Origin: Pictodentalium vernedei
Taxonomy: Eukaryota > Mollusca > Scaphopoda > Dentaliida > Dentaliidae
DNA: 64,000 bases
Direction: 5' to 3'
Assembly (NCBI GenBank): GCA_031216915.1
Contig: CM062296.1
Span: 790,702,823 to 790,766,822 of the forward strand
Shown: piece after piece, positions 23,200 through 34,524 of the stretch
How positions within the stretch are numbered: position 1 is the first letter of the stretch
Layout: each line of letters begins with the position of its first letter
Notes under the pieces: model-generated
The model's input: the letters and a program-made list of their open reading frames with translations, nothing else
What the model was told of the DNA's origin: nothing
Database searches by the model: none
Made by a program: the position numbers and the translations under genes

Positions 23200-23430
23200 A
23201 GGTGAGTCCACGGCAACTGTATATGGTAGGTGCCAAATCTGTGTTTATTTGTATACGTTTTGTCCACTTTTTGTATTACTCTTCAGTTGCCGTGGACTGA
23301 TCAATTTCCATGGGTGGGCAATATTTCCACAGATGCAATAACATTATATTCCGAACACTATGGTACATTCGCTGTGTACTGACCGTAATCTATGCATGGG
23401 CAGTGATGTCACTATGAAGTGTACATACAT
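23200..23430. mobile_element. Family T MITE copy with an extra spacer
   Basis: CCACGGCAACTGTATATGG, a ~85-bp spacer, then CAGTTGCCGTGGACTGATC and the T body. The same spacer occurs inverted at 25910-25995. Confidence 0.55.
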
Positions 23431-23432
23431 GC

Positions 23433-23433
23433 T

Positions 23434-23496
<63 letters not shown>

Positions 23497-23806
23497 GGCA
23501 CAATGGCTAATCATGACTTCAGAATGGAGATAAAGTAAAGTTTACATGTAGTTAATCATTTATACCCGATGTTGCCTATTTCAGAGGACTTCCTCTCCAA
23601 GCATTGGTGACTAAGTCCTATTTTACTAGAAAAACAGAGCTTGCTTACCACAGTAAACAAGCACTCCTTCAATTCCCAGGGTTCCCATGAGGGGATTTGT
23701 GATCAAACATTCCTATTAGTCCCAGCTTTTTGTTACTCACACCCATTATCATTAATTTTCATGATCATGAAATCATGAATCTGCTTCTTCCAGGCAAGCA
23801 TAACAC
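23433..23806 (-). mobile_element. AATA-tailed retroposon, family D copy 1
   Basis: Minus-strand copy with a long (TTTA)n tract (23433-23494), then TAATCATGACTTCAGAATGG and the D body. It forms an inverted pair with the copy at 29530, sharing flanks on both sides. Confidence 0.75.
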
Positions 23807-24048
23807 ACATATGTAGGACCTGAGTCACATGAACGTGGATAAAGAACCTAGGACAAAATGCCTTACAGTCAAAACCCAATAATTATAGCATGGACAAAAC
23901 CCAATAGATACCATACAGTTGGAACTAGAAATCCTGTCACATTAGGACAGAAAATGCCTGTTAGTTAACATGTTCCTAACTGCAGAGAAATGACGTACAT
24001 GTAGTCTGAAGTACACAAGAGTATTTGTGCTGTGCAATACAAAATATA

Positions 24049-24411
24049 GGGGTGAGGTGCCTCAGTTGGTAGAGGTGCAGGCTGCAGGCCGAGAGGTCCT
24101 CGATTTGAATCCCACCTGCAGCAACCGCATTGTGTTCTTGGGCAAGACACTTCACCCCCATTGCCCACGTGGGGGCACGGTGGCATTGTGTACTAAGGTG
24201 TACTGCACGTCGATGGTGCACCTGTCTTCAACCAATGCTAACCCTGCTTGTGTGGAGTCAGCATGTTGGGGAGCTGACAGTTGCTCGCCATTGCTCGGTG
24301 GTTCTCTCCGGGTACTCTGGCTTCCTCCACCCATAAAACTGTCGCGGTCGTGATTAGCCATTGTGCAGAAATATGTGACCTTAAACACCAATAAATAAAT
24401 AAATAAATAAT
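24049..24411 (+). mobile_element. SINE C copy 2
   Basis: tRNA-like head (CCTCAGTTGGTAGAGGTGCA), AATA tail, 13-bp duplicate AATACAAAATATA at 24036-24048 and 24412-24424. Confidence 0.95.
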
Positions 24412-24661
24412 AATACAAAATATAAGGCACTATTGGCGAGTTCGGCAGTGAAATCACGAACTGAACAGATAAAACAGGAAGAAAATATTGATAGTACAGT
24501 ATATATTTATAATTTAAGAACCTTTTTATATTTTTTTGCACAAATTTAAATATATTTGATGATTATTCCTATAATTACAGTACAGCTGTGGATTAGTCAC
24601 TTTCCATGAGTGGGCAATATTTCCACCGATCAAATAATATTAGATTCCAAATACTAATTAT

Positions 24662-25292
24662 TAGGGCTGCAACGATTAATCATGATACGCCCGAACTGTG
24701 ATACACTGCTCATGATTCAATACATATCGTTGTTCACTGTGTATCGTGATACAATAAATATAAATCATCTCCGGCAAGTCAATTTCATAGATTTTGAAAG
24801 CTGGTGCAGTGAAACCCTTGGGGTTTTTTGCATACCAGAATTGACAGTGCTAAATATGCCATTAATACAGGATTATTCAGTTAACCAAAGGTTGGCGAAT
24901 TCCCTCTAATTTGCTAAATATTTCTTTGATTATTCCATTACATGTATATCTTGTTTGACAGAGCTCACAGAGCTCTGTCAAACAAGACATAGGGGATTAA
25001 ATCGTTTGAACATATTTTCTGAGAGTAAAAAACATCGGAAAACGGGTCATAAAATCAAAATCTGAAATAAAGGAATGCCAATGGTCATCACTTTGAGAAG
25101 TTACACATCGTTTAAAGAGTGCATTCAAAAATTTGTGATAAAAGGAAGCTACTGGAAAAGAGTTGTTCAAAGTATTTGATAGTTGTACTTGCATGGCATG
25201 AGAGATCAGGTGTATCACGATACATATCGTATCGTGCAGACTGAATCGTGATACATATCGTATCGTTAGGGAAGCATATCGTTGCAACCCTA
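24662..25292. mobile_element. hAT-like MITE V (631 bp)
   Basis: TAGGGCTGCAACGATTAATC and (rc) TAGGGTTGCAACGATATGC ends; 8-bp duplicate CTAATTAT at 24654-24661 and 25293-25300. Contains the CTTGTTTGACAGAGCTC hairpin otherwise typical of family H. Confidence 0.92.
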
Positions 25293-25456
25293 CTAATTAT
25301 AGGATAGCTAATCAAAAATTCAATTAATGAAGCACCAGGTACAACGCTATAACATTGTGCTTTATTAATTAAAACTTTGCTGATGCTGATTTTTTTTATC
25401 TGGTAAACGTATGCGTGGACATCACTGCCCATGCATAGATTGCAGTCAGTGCACGG

Positions 25457-25820
25457 GGGAGCGCGGTGGCTCAGGAGGTAGAGGTGCAGGCTGCAAACCG
25501 AGAGGCCCTCGGTTCGAATCCCACCTGCGGCAACCGTGTTGTGTCCTTGGGCAAGACACTTCATCTCCATTGCCCGCGTGGGGGCACGGTGGCGTTGTGT
25601 ACTAAGGCGTACTGCACGTCGATGGTGCACTTGTCTTCAACCAATGCTAACCTGCTTATGTGGAGTTAGTATGTTGGGGAGCTGACAGTTGCTCGCCGTT
25701 GCTCGGTGGTTCTCTCGGGGTACTCCGGCTTCCTCCACCCATAAAACTGTCACAGTCATGATTAGCCATTGTGCATAAATATGTGACCTTAAACACCAAT
25801 AAATAAATAAATAAATAAAT
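25457..25820 (+). mobile_element. SINE C copy 3
   Basis: A and B boxes intact (GTGGCTCAGGAGG, GGTTCGAATCCC). Duplicate AGTCAGTGCACGG / AGTCAGTACACGG at 25444-25456 and 25821-25833. Confidence 0.95.
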
Positions 25821-26091
25821 AGTCAGTACACGGCGACTGTACTGTAGTGATTGGAAGTTAATGTTATTGCATCCATGGAAATATTGCCCACCCATGGAAA
25901 GTGACCAGCCCACGGCAGCCGAAGAGTAATACAAAAAGTGGACAAAACGTATACAAATAAACCCAGATTTGGCACCTACCATATACAGTTGCCATGGACT
26001 GGTCATAATTCACGTGTGGACATTGATGTCCACACATGCTTTTTCCAGGTAATAAAAATCACCATCAGCAAAATTTTAATGAAGCACCTGG

Positions 26092-26430
26092 AGGTGGGGT
26101 GGTTCAGTAGGTAGAGGTACAGGCTGCAAACCAAGAGGTCCTCGGTTCTAATCCCACCTGCGGCAATCGCATTGTGTCCTTGGGCAAGACACTTCACCCC
26201 CATTGGGCACGGTAATGTGTACTAAGACATACTTCATGTTGATGGTTCACCTGTTGTCAACCAATGCTAACCCTGCTTGCGTGGAGTGAGTTAGTATGTT
26301 GGGTAGCTGACAGCTCTCCGTTGCTTGGTGGTTCTCAGGTACTCTGGCTTCCTCCACCCGTAAAATTGTTGAGGTCATGATTAGCCATTGTGCAGAAATA
26401 TATGACCTTAAACACCAATAAATAAATAAA
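26092..26430 (+). mobile_element. SINE C copy 4, inside a T-like element
   Basis: Head GGTTCAGTAGGTAGAGGTAC; internal deletions after GGGCACGGTAA. Imperfect duplicate TGAAGCACCTGG / TGAACCTGG. Confidence 0.85.
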
Positions 26431-27814
26431 TGAACCTGGTGCTTCATTAATTTTGTGCATGCTATAATTATTGGGTTTTGACTTAAGGCATTTTGTCCTA
26501 GGTTATTTTGTCCATGTTCCTGTCCTACATTTTTAGCTCACCTGGCCTGGCTTTTCTCATCACTTGGCATCCATCCTCGGTCGTCTTCCATCGTCTGGCA
26601 TCTTAAACTTTTCACATTTTCATCTTCTCTGTAACTGCTGAGCCGGTGAGAACCAAACTTGGCAGGAATGGTCTATGGGAAGTCCTCTACAAACGATCCT
26701 CATTTTGTTCCCGTCGGATGAAAAACATGGCTTCCAGAGGCATTCATTGATTCTGGTTGGCGGATTTTCAAAAATTTTCTGCTCTGAAACTGCCAGGCCA
26801 AATGTTTTGAAACTTAACATAAATGATGGCTGGGACCCCCTCTACCAACGATCCTCATTTAATATTGATTGGGTGACAAACATGTCCGCAATTGCGGCTT
26901 ATAGTTACTGTAGAAACCCAATGGGAAATCACATTTTCCTCTTCTTCTCTGGAAAAACCGAGGTGACGTGAAAACAAACCTGGCAGGGATAGTCTATGGG
27001 AGGTCCTCTACAAACGATCCTCATTTTGTTCCCGTGGGTTGAAAAACATGGCCGCTAGAGGCATTCTTTGATTCTGATTGGTGGATTTTCAAAAATCTTC
27101 TCCTCTGAAACTGCCAGGCCAAAAGTTTTGATACTTCACATAAATGATGACTGGGACCCCCTCTACCAACGATCCTCATTTAATGTTGATCGGGTTGCAA
27201 ACATTGTCTCAATTGCGGCTTATAGTTACTATAGAAACCCTATGGGAAATCACATTTTCATCTTCTTCTCCGGAACTACTGAGCCGACGTGAACCAAACT
27301 TGGCAGGGATGGTCTATGGGAGGTCCTCTACAAACGATCCTCATTTTGTTCCCGTGGGCTGAAAAACATGGCCGCCAGAGGCATTCTTTGATTCTGATTG
27401 GTGGATTTTCAAAAATGTTCTCCTCTGAAACTGCCAGGCCAAATGTTTTGATACTTCACATAAGTGATGACTGGGACCCCCTCTACCAATGACCCTCATT
27501 TAATGTTGATCGGGTTGTAAACTTGTCCACAATTGCTGCTTACAGTTACTATAGAAACCTTATGGGAAATCACATTTTCATCTTCTTCTCTGGAACTACT
27601 GAGCTGACTTGAACCAAATTTCACAGGAATGGTCTATGAGAGGATGTAAATATGTGGCCACCAGAGGCTATATTCTAATGCTTAACCCAGTGCCTCTCCT
27701 GTCTGCACAAAGATCGGTACTGTCAGCAAAATACTTTTTTTGAGAATCTGGTAAGGGTTGGTTCCAGTTTTCTCCACTGAGAACTGGGAAAAAAACCCAA
27801 AAATATTGTGTATA

Positions 27815-28022
27815 CAGTACAAGTCAAAATAAGTTGTAGTATAACTACAATAAACTAAGTAAACTACTGCTCCTGCCCTGATGATCAGAATCTGACATTT
27901 TCTGGAAAGCTTTCAGTGAGAGCTTTCCAGAAAATGATGTCAGCTTCTGGTCTTATCAGTGTAAGAAGATTAAAGATACATAGTTTATAGGATTATCCTA
28001 CAACTTATTTTGACTTGTACTG
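27815..28022. mobile_element. TA-flanked MITE AA (208 bp), inside M
   Basis: Near-perfect ends CAGTACAAGTCAAAATAAGT and inverse, TA on both sides. The central hairpin is CTGGAAAGCTTTCAGTGAGA with its inverse. Only copy seen. Confidence 0.9.
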
Positions 28023-29124
28023 TAAACCATTGCAACTGTATGTTGTTATTATTAGTCTCAAGTTACTTATCAGAAAATACTGATTGATGACAGGTGTTTG
28101 GAAAACCAAGGAAGTTTTGATTATATTCTCTTGCAATCATGTCAGCTTAGATGACAGTAATTATTGTATATCTTTTAAGATTTGACAAAATTGGAGTAAA
28201 ATGTGTTTCCTGTAACCATTTACCTGTCCCAAGCTATTTTGAAAGAGAATACTGTCTGAAAAAATTGTAATTTTCAAAATATTTAACCTTTTACTGATTA
28301 TTTTGTTGAAACAGAATTCATAAATGTGTGCATTTTCAAGAAAATCTACTTTGAATCTGCAAGGCCAAATGGTTTGAAAACTTAGTGTGACTGAGTGTGA
28401 TCCTCATTTAATCTTCGTTGGTTTGCAATTATGGCTGCAATTGTGGCTTATAGTTACTATAGAAACCGTAGAGGAAATCACATTTTCATCATCTTCACTG
28501 AAAGTTCTGAGCCAAAGTGAACCAAACTTGGCAGGCAATGTCTATGAGAAGTTTTCTACAACTGTTACTCATTTTATTCCTGTTGGGTGAAAAACGTGGC
28601 CGCCAGAAGCATTCTTTGATTCTGATTAGTCAATTTTGAAAACTCTTCTCTGAAACCACAAGGCCAAATGTTTTGAAACATTGCATGGTTGATAACTGGG
28701 ACACACTCCACCAAAGTTCCTCATAAATGTTGATCATATTGCAAATATGGCCACAATTGCGGTTTATAGTTACTATAGAAAAAACCCAGGGGAAATCACA
28801 TTTTCATCTTCTCTCTGGAACTCCTGAGCTGACGTGAACCAAAACTTGGAAAGAATGGTCTACAGGAGGCCCTCTACAAATGATCCATTTTTTTGTTCCC
28901 GTTGGTTGGAAAATATGGCCACCAGAGACATTCTATGATTCTAGCTGTTTGATGGATTCAAATGTTTTGAAACTTCACATGATTGAAGACTGGGACACCT
29001 TCTACCAATGATCCTCATGTAATGTTGATGTAATTTTGCAAACATGGCCACAATTGCAGGTCATAGTTACCATGGAAAGCCTATGGGAAATCATATTTTA
29101 TATGTAGTTCCAGGTGAGCAATTA

Positions 29125-29488
29125 TTTATTTATTTATTGATGTTTAAGGTCACATATTTATACACAATGGCTAATCATGACCGTGAGAGTTTTATGGGTG
29201 GAGGAAGCCGGAGTACCCGGAGAGAACCACCGAGCAACGATGAGCAGCTGCCAGCTCCCCAACAGCGTAACTCCACACTGCAGCACAGGCAGGGTTAGAT
29301 TGGTTGAACACATGCGTACCATCGACGTGCAGTACGCCTTAGTACACGGCGTTATCGTGCCCCCACATGGGCAATGGGGGTGAAGGGTCTTGCCCAAGGA
29401 CACAACGTGGTGGCCGCAGGTGGGATTCGAACCGAGGACCTCTCGGCTTGCAGCCTGCACCTCTACCTACTGAGCCACCGTGCCCCCA
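29125..29488 (-). mobile_element. SINE C copy 5, in the 3' end of M
   Basis: Reverse orientation, (TTTA)n then TGATGTTTAAGGTCACATAT. 13-bp duplicate AGGTGAGCAATTA / AGGTGAGCGATTA derived from M's terminal repeat. Confidence 0.94.
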
Positions 29489-29529
29489 AGGTGAGCGATT
29501 ACAGGCTCTGTAGAGCCTCTGGTTGTTTT

Positions 29530-29845
29530 TTATGCTTGCCTGGTAGAAGCAGATTCATGATTTCATGATCATGAAAATTAATGATAATTGGTGTGAGTAA
29601 CAAAAAGCTGGGACTATTAGGAATGTTTGATCACAAATCCCCCCATAAGAACCCTGGGAATTGAAGGAGTGCTTGTTTTCTGTGGTAAACAAACTTTGTT
29701 TTTCTGGTAAAATAGGACCCAGTCACCAATGCTTGGAGAGGAAGTCCTCTGAAATAGTCAACATGGGGTATAAATGATTAACTAAACTTTTACTTTATCT
29801 CCATTTTGAAGTCCTGATTAGCCATTATGCAGAAATATGTGACCA

Positions 29846-29908
<63 letters not shown>
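29530..29908 (+). mobile_element. AATA-tailed retroposon, family D copy 2
   Basis: TATGCTTGCCTGGTAGAAGC ... GTTTTTCTGGTAAAATAGGA ... TAGCCATTATGCAGAAATAT then about 60 bp of AATA repeats. Lies about 110 bp before DNM1L exon 2. Inverted partner at 23433. Confidence 0.75.
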
Positions 29909-30021
29909 AGCATGTATGTACACTTCATATTGATTTATCCTGTGGAAAATATGTTTTTATATAGGAAATTTGTCAACTTTATTCACAAACAGTACAGTTG
30001 AAAATACTGATTTTTTTACAG

Positions 30022-30169
30022 AGTTCTGGGAAGAGTTCTGTTCTTGAAGGATTGGTTGGAAGGGATTTTTTGCCCAGGGGAACAGGTATCGTGACAAGGA
30101 GACCATTGGTATTACAGCTAATCCATGTACCCAAAGAGGATGCACAGAGACAGAAGCAGGAGAGTGGAG
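30022..30169 (+). CDS. DNM1L: DNM1L/DRP1-type dynamin-related GTPase, exon 2 (P-loop and switch I)
   Basis: The exon encodes 49 residues beginning [16 protein letters not shown] and containing [15 protein letters not shown]. This matches dynamin-related protein 1 starting at the residue equivalent to human Ser35. It holds the second half of the G1 P-loop (GKS; the Lys equals human K38) and the switch I/G2 threonine (GIVT, human T59). Family knowledge: DRP1 is a cytosolic GTPase that assembles on mitochondria and peroxisomes and drives their fission. The acceptor is a T-rich run ending in ACAG, entering in phase 0 directly after the position of human Gln34. The donor is GGAG|GTAAAC and leaves phase 1. 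The exon 1 part of the P-loop (GTQ) was not found upstream. The residues after [12 protein letters not shown] diverge from vertebrates, as expected in this variable loop. An AATA-tailed repeat ends about 110 bp before the acceptor. Confidence 0.95.
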
Positions 30170-30785
30170 GTAAACGCTTCAAGCATGAAAACAATCTGAA
30201 CATTGGTTCAACTTTAAAATTTCCACAAGTTGATAAAGGATAAACCATAACACTTTTTCCTCAACTAGTTTCTTTTACAATATCTTGTTTCAAAATCTGC
30301 AATTGTAGTGTTTTACCTAACAATCAACATAATTTGCACCCCAAAACTCAGAAAAATTGTTTCTCACCCCTCCCCCCATCCCCCCCCCCCCCGGCCCTTT
30401 TCAATTGTGTATCAGGCAGATTCAATTTCTGATATATATCACATATATGCATTGTTATTACTCATTAAAATATAGTTCCTGAAATTCAGAATTTTGGCCA
30501 ATTTCAACCCAAAAACTGAAAAATGGGGGGAAACAGGCTTTATGTTATGGGATTGTTAGATAAATGTGAATACCACCTCAAATCTGATACAAATTACAGG
30601 ACATGCACTTTGTAATGATAATGTATATTTATCAATGTTTAACAAATCAGGATACAATGTATGTGTACATGTATCTGACTGTAAGAAGGAGAATACTCTT
30701 GCTATTGACAATCTGTATTTGAACAAATACAACACACAAATTTCTAAATTTAACTCTGTCCCCTGAGTATTTTTAAGATATTTTT
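30170..30785. other. Start of the 24-kb DNM1L intron
   Basis: Non-coding; C-rich run at 30366-30393, otherwise AT-rich. No alternative exon or repeat recognised. Confidence 0.6.
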
Positions 30786-30824
30786 CATCAGATCTATACA
30801 TGGCTACTGCGTAGCAGCCATGAC

Positions 30825-31068
30825 CAAGCCAGAAAATAAGCAGACTGTCATTTGCAAAATGAGGTTCCCCAGAGGGTGAATTTAGTGATGCTACCCTGCA
30901 CAGCAGGGTAGCATCACTAAATTTATCCTCTGTGAACCTCAATCTGAATCAGGGTCTCAAAACTGAACAGAAAGAGGATAATTTGGCCCATTGTATGGGA
31001 TAGCATCATCAAATGCACCCTCTGGGGACCTCATTCTGGAAATGTCAGACTGCTTATTTTCAGGCCTG
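30825..31068. mobile_element. hAT-like MITE, family R copy 1, inserted in a palindrome
   Basis: CAAGCCAGAAAATAAGCAGA and (rc) CAGGCCTGAAAATAAGCAGT ends. Perfect 8-bp duplicate GCCATGAC at 30817-30824 and 31069-31076. The surrounding CATCAGATCTATACATGGC ... GCCATGACTAGATTTGATG foldback is family S. Confidence 0.93.
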
Positions 31069-31294
31069 GCCATGACTAGATTTGATGAAAACCTCTAAAA
31101 TATAATTCAAGGAATCATTGGTGAAAAAATCCATTCAATTTTACAGCGGGGAAAATTTTTATTAAATGTGCACAAATTTTACTTATTTCAGTGGCAAGAG
31201 AAATTCTGTCCTGGGTAGGAATATCCACCAGCAGCATGTGAAAAAGTTAATCAATGAAATGGATGGCAGTTCAAATTATGTTTTTCGTTGTTGT

Positions 31295-33320
31295 GTTTCA
31301 TGAAACGGGGGGTTCTCACTTTGCCAGCAGGTATTGTTTTCCTAAAAAGGTGATAACAGGTTAAACAATAGGGATAAATAGTATAGTCTGTTCTATAAAT
31401 TGGTGTGAATTTGAGAAACAGAATACCAACCAACATTGAAACTGTGCAAACATTCTTTAATCATTGTTTGTTTTATAGTGTTATCTTAAACATTACATAT
31501 ACATATACCAAGTCAGAATATAGATATGACATTTTACATCCATTGAAAATAATTGTACATCCACACAGAAAATAAATTTAATAGTTTGAAAAAGTCACAA
31601 TTTTTAATAAAATCACACAAATATGGATGCCATTAGAACCGGTTCTATCACAATTTTTCACAACCCAACAAGGTGTGCTACAGAGTTGCCATATTCATAT
31701 AATGTTTTGCTACCATCCAACAGCTGCCTTTTTTCATTGTCCAACATATGGTCAATGCGTCGATATTTCTTTTTGCGTGGCCTTAAGCTACCACCATTCT
31801 GAAGCTGTAGAATAGTGGCTTCGTTGAAGCCTTGTTCGTCTTTGATTAAGTTTATGAATTTATAAATGTTTGGATGACAAGCTCCAAGTTTGGATAGCTT
31901 GTTGTGCCATCCTTCAACATGATTTGTGGTCCTTGGACCTGTCGTTTCAAAATGGTTCCACATTAAACTGTCACCACCTTCTACCCATTGTTCCGTCACA
32001 TAATCCGCAAAACTACGGACTCCTGGAATATCCATATCCACATTCTCAATTGTGTACCACCAGTAGTCTGATATGTCACCAGGTCGCAAAAGAGGAAGTG
32101 CTGAAGCCCGTTTCACGAACATTTTTACACTTTGGTCATTGTTAAACACCACTTGAAGACCAAACCGTTGTGCATTTTTCCAAATTGCCTGTCGATAATG
32201 AAACATGCAGCCTTTAATGTTGGTCTGAAACACATTTCTGGCTGCATTTTGTGCTGCTGTCTCGAAGTCAGTCATGATAGTAGATGGTGACAATTCACTA
32301 TTTAAGTGCTGTGCTTTCTCTTTCACTATCTCAAAAAACTGTTGATAAGTTGTCTGTTTTTTATTTGGCAATAGGCCATACACAAGGGGGAACATTTTTC
32401 CCTCCACAAACGAATGAATGGTATAAATTTGATAAAAGAGTGTTGGGCACATACTGAAAGTTCCATCACAGTAGTAAGTATCCGCCGAAGCAAGCATTCG
32501 AATATTTTCATCCGTAGCAAACACTAAAAATGAATTCCTGGGTGCGGCGTGTAGTAAAAAGTTGTGTCCCGTGATTGTCTCTTTATAAGTAGTTGGCAGA
32601 TCGATCTGTTGTCTGACTTTTGGCACTTGTGGAAGAGTTTTAGATCGAGCCCTGTATAAACTTGAATGTACTGAATACAAGGTTGGAACACACTTAACTA
32701 TTTCAGGAACATCATTTGCTCGTAAACAGTTCAATTCTTCTTTGTAAATGGCTGGGATAGTTCTATGGTCATGCTTGATTTTTTCTCTTATTTCACATAA
32801 AAAAGTGTCCACAACAATTTTCACATTATCAGGCTGATGGTTGTGTTGGATTCCGAAAGTAGTTATTAAATTGTCCTTTGTATTGACAGTAGCTGGGCAT
32901 CCAGCTTTACAGCATTTCCAATGTACTGTGTCTCGTCTTCTTGTTTTTATGCGGAACTTAAAACCATCATAAATCAAACTTTGTCCACCTCTGGCATTGG
33001 GAATAAACCTGACATTCACTTGTGCATTAGCCATTTTGATAAAGAAAACTCTGAATTGCCATCGTATATATACTGTTAACTGTAAAAATTGTTTTGTTTA
33101 TACCTTTGAAGTGAGAACACTATTTACCATATTGTTTACTCTAGTGATTGGCTACTCATTAATTGATGACCAGTAATCATTGCTAACATGCTTGTTTTGA
33201 CAAACTTTGCTGGTAAACTAAGAATCATAAACTGTGACTAGTCAACACTAATTACTGGTACTGACTATACTGAAGGTGTGAATTAGGTGTGCTGGCAAAG
33301 TGAGATTAAATCCATGAAAC
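31295..33320 (-). mobile_element. MULE DNA transposon carrying the FLYWCH transposase
   Basis: Inverted ends flank the ORF. The left end (31295-31328) and the reverse complement of the right end (33291-33320) share GTTTCATG, then a variable spacer, then TCTCACTTTGCCAGC. The unit is about 2.0 kb, a sensible size for a one-gene MULE. No 8-11 bp target duplication was found beside either end, so the exact termini are uncertain; the true ends may lie a few bases in or out. No second copy of these ends is visible in the window. Confidence 0.6.
31658..33034 (-). CDS. FLYWCH-MULE transposase, intact 458-aa ORF
   Basis: A single uninterrupted ORF. Residues about 8-67 fit a FLYWCH zinc finger, with ligand candidates C42, C46, H64 and H66 in CCKAGC and QHNH. 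Residues about 165-380 fit the MULE transposase core: D190 in YYCDGTFS, D256 in IMTDFETA, a CxxH motif at C276/H279 and E374 in NHVEGWHNK, i.e. a complete DDE set. Such proteins normally cut and paste Mutator-like elements; FLYWCH supplies DNA binding. The ATG at 33034 is favoured because the finger begins a few residues later, and a TATATA lies about 30 bp upstream (33065-33072). The ORF is antisense to the host gene within its 24-kb intron. Imperfect terminal inverted repeats flank it, so it is probably a recently active element rather than a domesticated gene. An exapted copy is not excluded. Confidence 0.88.
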   Translation of the reverse strand: MANAQVNVRFIPNARGGQSLIYDGFKFRIKTRRRDTVHWKCCKAGCPATVNTKDNLITTFGIQHNHQPDNVKIVVDTFLCEIREKIKHDHRTIPAIYKEELNCLRANDVPEIVKCVPTLYSVHSSLYRARSKTLPQVPKVRQQIDLPTTYKETITGHNFLLHAAPRNSFLVFATDENIRMLASADTYYCDGTFSMCPTLFYQIYTIHSFVEGKMFPLVYGLLPNKKQTTYQQFFEIVKEKAQHLNSELSPSTIMTDFETAAQNAARNVFQTNIKGCMFHYRQAIWKNAQRFGLQVVFNNDQSVKMFVKRASALPLLRPGDISDYWWYTIENVDMDIPGVRSFADYVTEQWVEGGDSLMWNHFETTGPRTTNHVEGWHNKLSKLGACHPNIYKFINLIKDEQGFNEATILQLQNGGSLRPRKKKYRRIDHMLDNEKRQLLDGSKTLYEYGNSVAHLVGL

Positions 33321-34190
33321 TAATAATCAGGATCTCACAATTCCATTGAATAATGAGATCAGTGGTTATTCATAACTTGTTTGTTTTCGTTTCATGAATT
33401 TCACATTAGATCAGTTTTTAAGTCAAGCAACATGTGGATGATGATGGATTTTCACTGAAGCATTCATGGAGTGGAGCTTCCACTCAAGACATTGACTCTC
33501 AAATTGTGTGAAAAAGCTAAAAAGGACAAGCAATGTTTCAGTCAGTTGATTCCCAAATCTTTTGAAACTGGAATAAGTGAACTTTGACTCTGTAAATTGA
33601 CTCGGTTTTTCTGACAGTGATTTTGGGAGTAGAATTTTTCATTTAACCTAGTCATGGATGCTTCATAACCGCCATGACTGGATATAAGGAAAATATTTTA
33701 CAAAATACTCACCAGGGTAAACCATAACTTCTTGCATGCTGCTGGCAGATATTCCTGCCCAGGTCAAGGAATCTTGTGCCATTAAAATAAGTAAAATGTG
33801 GGGATATTTAGTGGAATTCTCCTCCCCTGTAAACTGTCTTTCTCAACTTAGTCAAGTCAAATTTTCATGAATTTTTCATCAAATCTAGCCATGGCTGCTT
33901 CACAGCAGCCATGGCTAGATTTGATGAAAAATATTTTAAAATTACTCACCAGGTTAAGAGTTAAGTCACCACTCAGTCACAAATGGCCTCTTTCATACTG
34001 CTTGAAAAAGTTACCCCCAAGTGTATTCTTCCATGAAAACTCCACAGTTAAGCTGCATTTATCTTGACAATATTTTTACATCATTCTTAGCTGCTGGCAC
34101 AGGCAACCAACAATGATATAGAAATGCTATTTACCTTTTACGCAATGCACAGTATGTGAAAATGTATTATTATGCCCCCAACTTGAAAAG
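33321..34190. repeat. Family S foldback and unassigned sequence
   Basis: A near-perfect hairpin at 33871-33932 (TTTTCATCAAATCTAGCCAT and inverse); a half copy near 33650-33700. Remaining sequence has no gene. Confidence 0.6.
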
Positions 34191-34192
34191 TC

Positions 34193-34445
34193 GAAGGGGT
34201 ATCTAGTAGAGACCTCCATCCTTCTGTTCATCCATCTGTCTGTCTGTCTACCCATACCAACTGTTTCCCTTGTATCTCAGCCACTGCTCCTCCAATTTGA
34301 ATTATATTTGGTGTTGTGATAGAGCATCATGGGGGAACGATATCTGTATAGTGTGTGTTTCATCCACACATTTTCCCCAGAGTTATGGCACTTTTTTCAA
34401 CTTACAAAATTTCGACTTAAAAAATTGTTTCAAGTCAGAGGCATT
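34193..34445 (+). mobile_element. Pearl-like fragment P (GCCCCCAACTTGAAAAGTCG type)
   Basis: TATGCCCCCAACTTGAAAAG, then CATCCATCTGTCTGTCTGTC and ATCTCAGCCACTGCTCCTCC. Related pieces at 42425-42590, 49610-49660 and 59700-60060. Ends not defined. Confidence 0.45.
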
Positions 34446-34524
34446 GGCAGTGCTTTGCGGTGCAGGCCTTTTGTTTGAATTATTGTTTTTTTTTTAAAAT
34501 TTAAAAAAAATTAACAAAACCCTA

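Larger units (their letters stand above)
24583..25839. mobile_element. Family T MITE copy 2 with nested hAT-like V and SINE C3
   Basis: T ends CAGCTGTGGATTAGTC and (rc) CAGTCGCCGTGTACTG beside TA. T sequence is continuous once V (24662-25292) and SINE C3 (25457-25820) are removed. Original length about 240 bp. Confidence 0.8.
26531..29527 (+). mobile_element. Pearl/Helentron-like element M
   Basis: 5' TTTTAGCTCACCTGGCCTGG; 3' CAAGGTGAGCGATTACAGGC then TCTGTAGAGCCTCTGGTTG, so the subterminal AGCTCACCT/AGGTGAGC are inverted and a hairpin precedes the end. The core has ~320-bp units, each starting near GAACCAAACTTGGCAGG and containing two related halves (CTCTACAAACGATCCTCATT, CTCTACCAACGATCCTCATT). 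MITE AA is inserted at 27815 and SINE C5 at 29125, just before the 3' hairpin. Confidence 0.82.

Noticed and set aside
24152-24541. Long open frames across SINE copies (also at 25112-25630, 29158-29460 and 54508-54831)
   Set aside because: They recur in every SINE C copy and reflect its low stop density, not a gene.
15486-29488. tRNA-like sequences with A and B boxes
   Set aside because: They are the heads of AATA-tailed SINEs with target duplications; no acceptor-stem pairing or free-standing tRNA was seen.
1-30021. DRP1 exon 1 in the upstream 30 kb
   Set aside because: I looked for a frame ending in VVVG(T/S)Q next to a GT donor and found none; the exon is probably outside the window.
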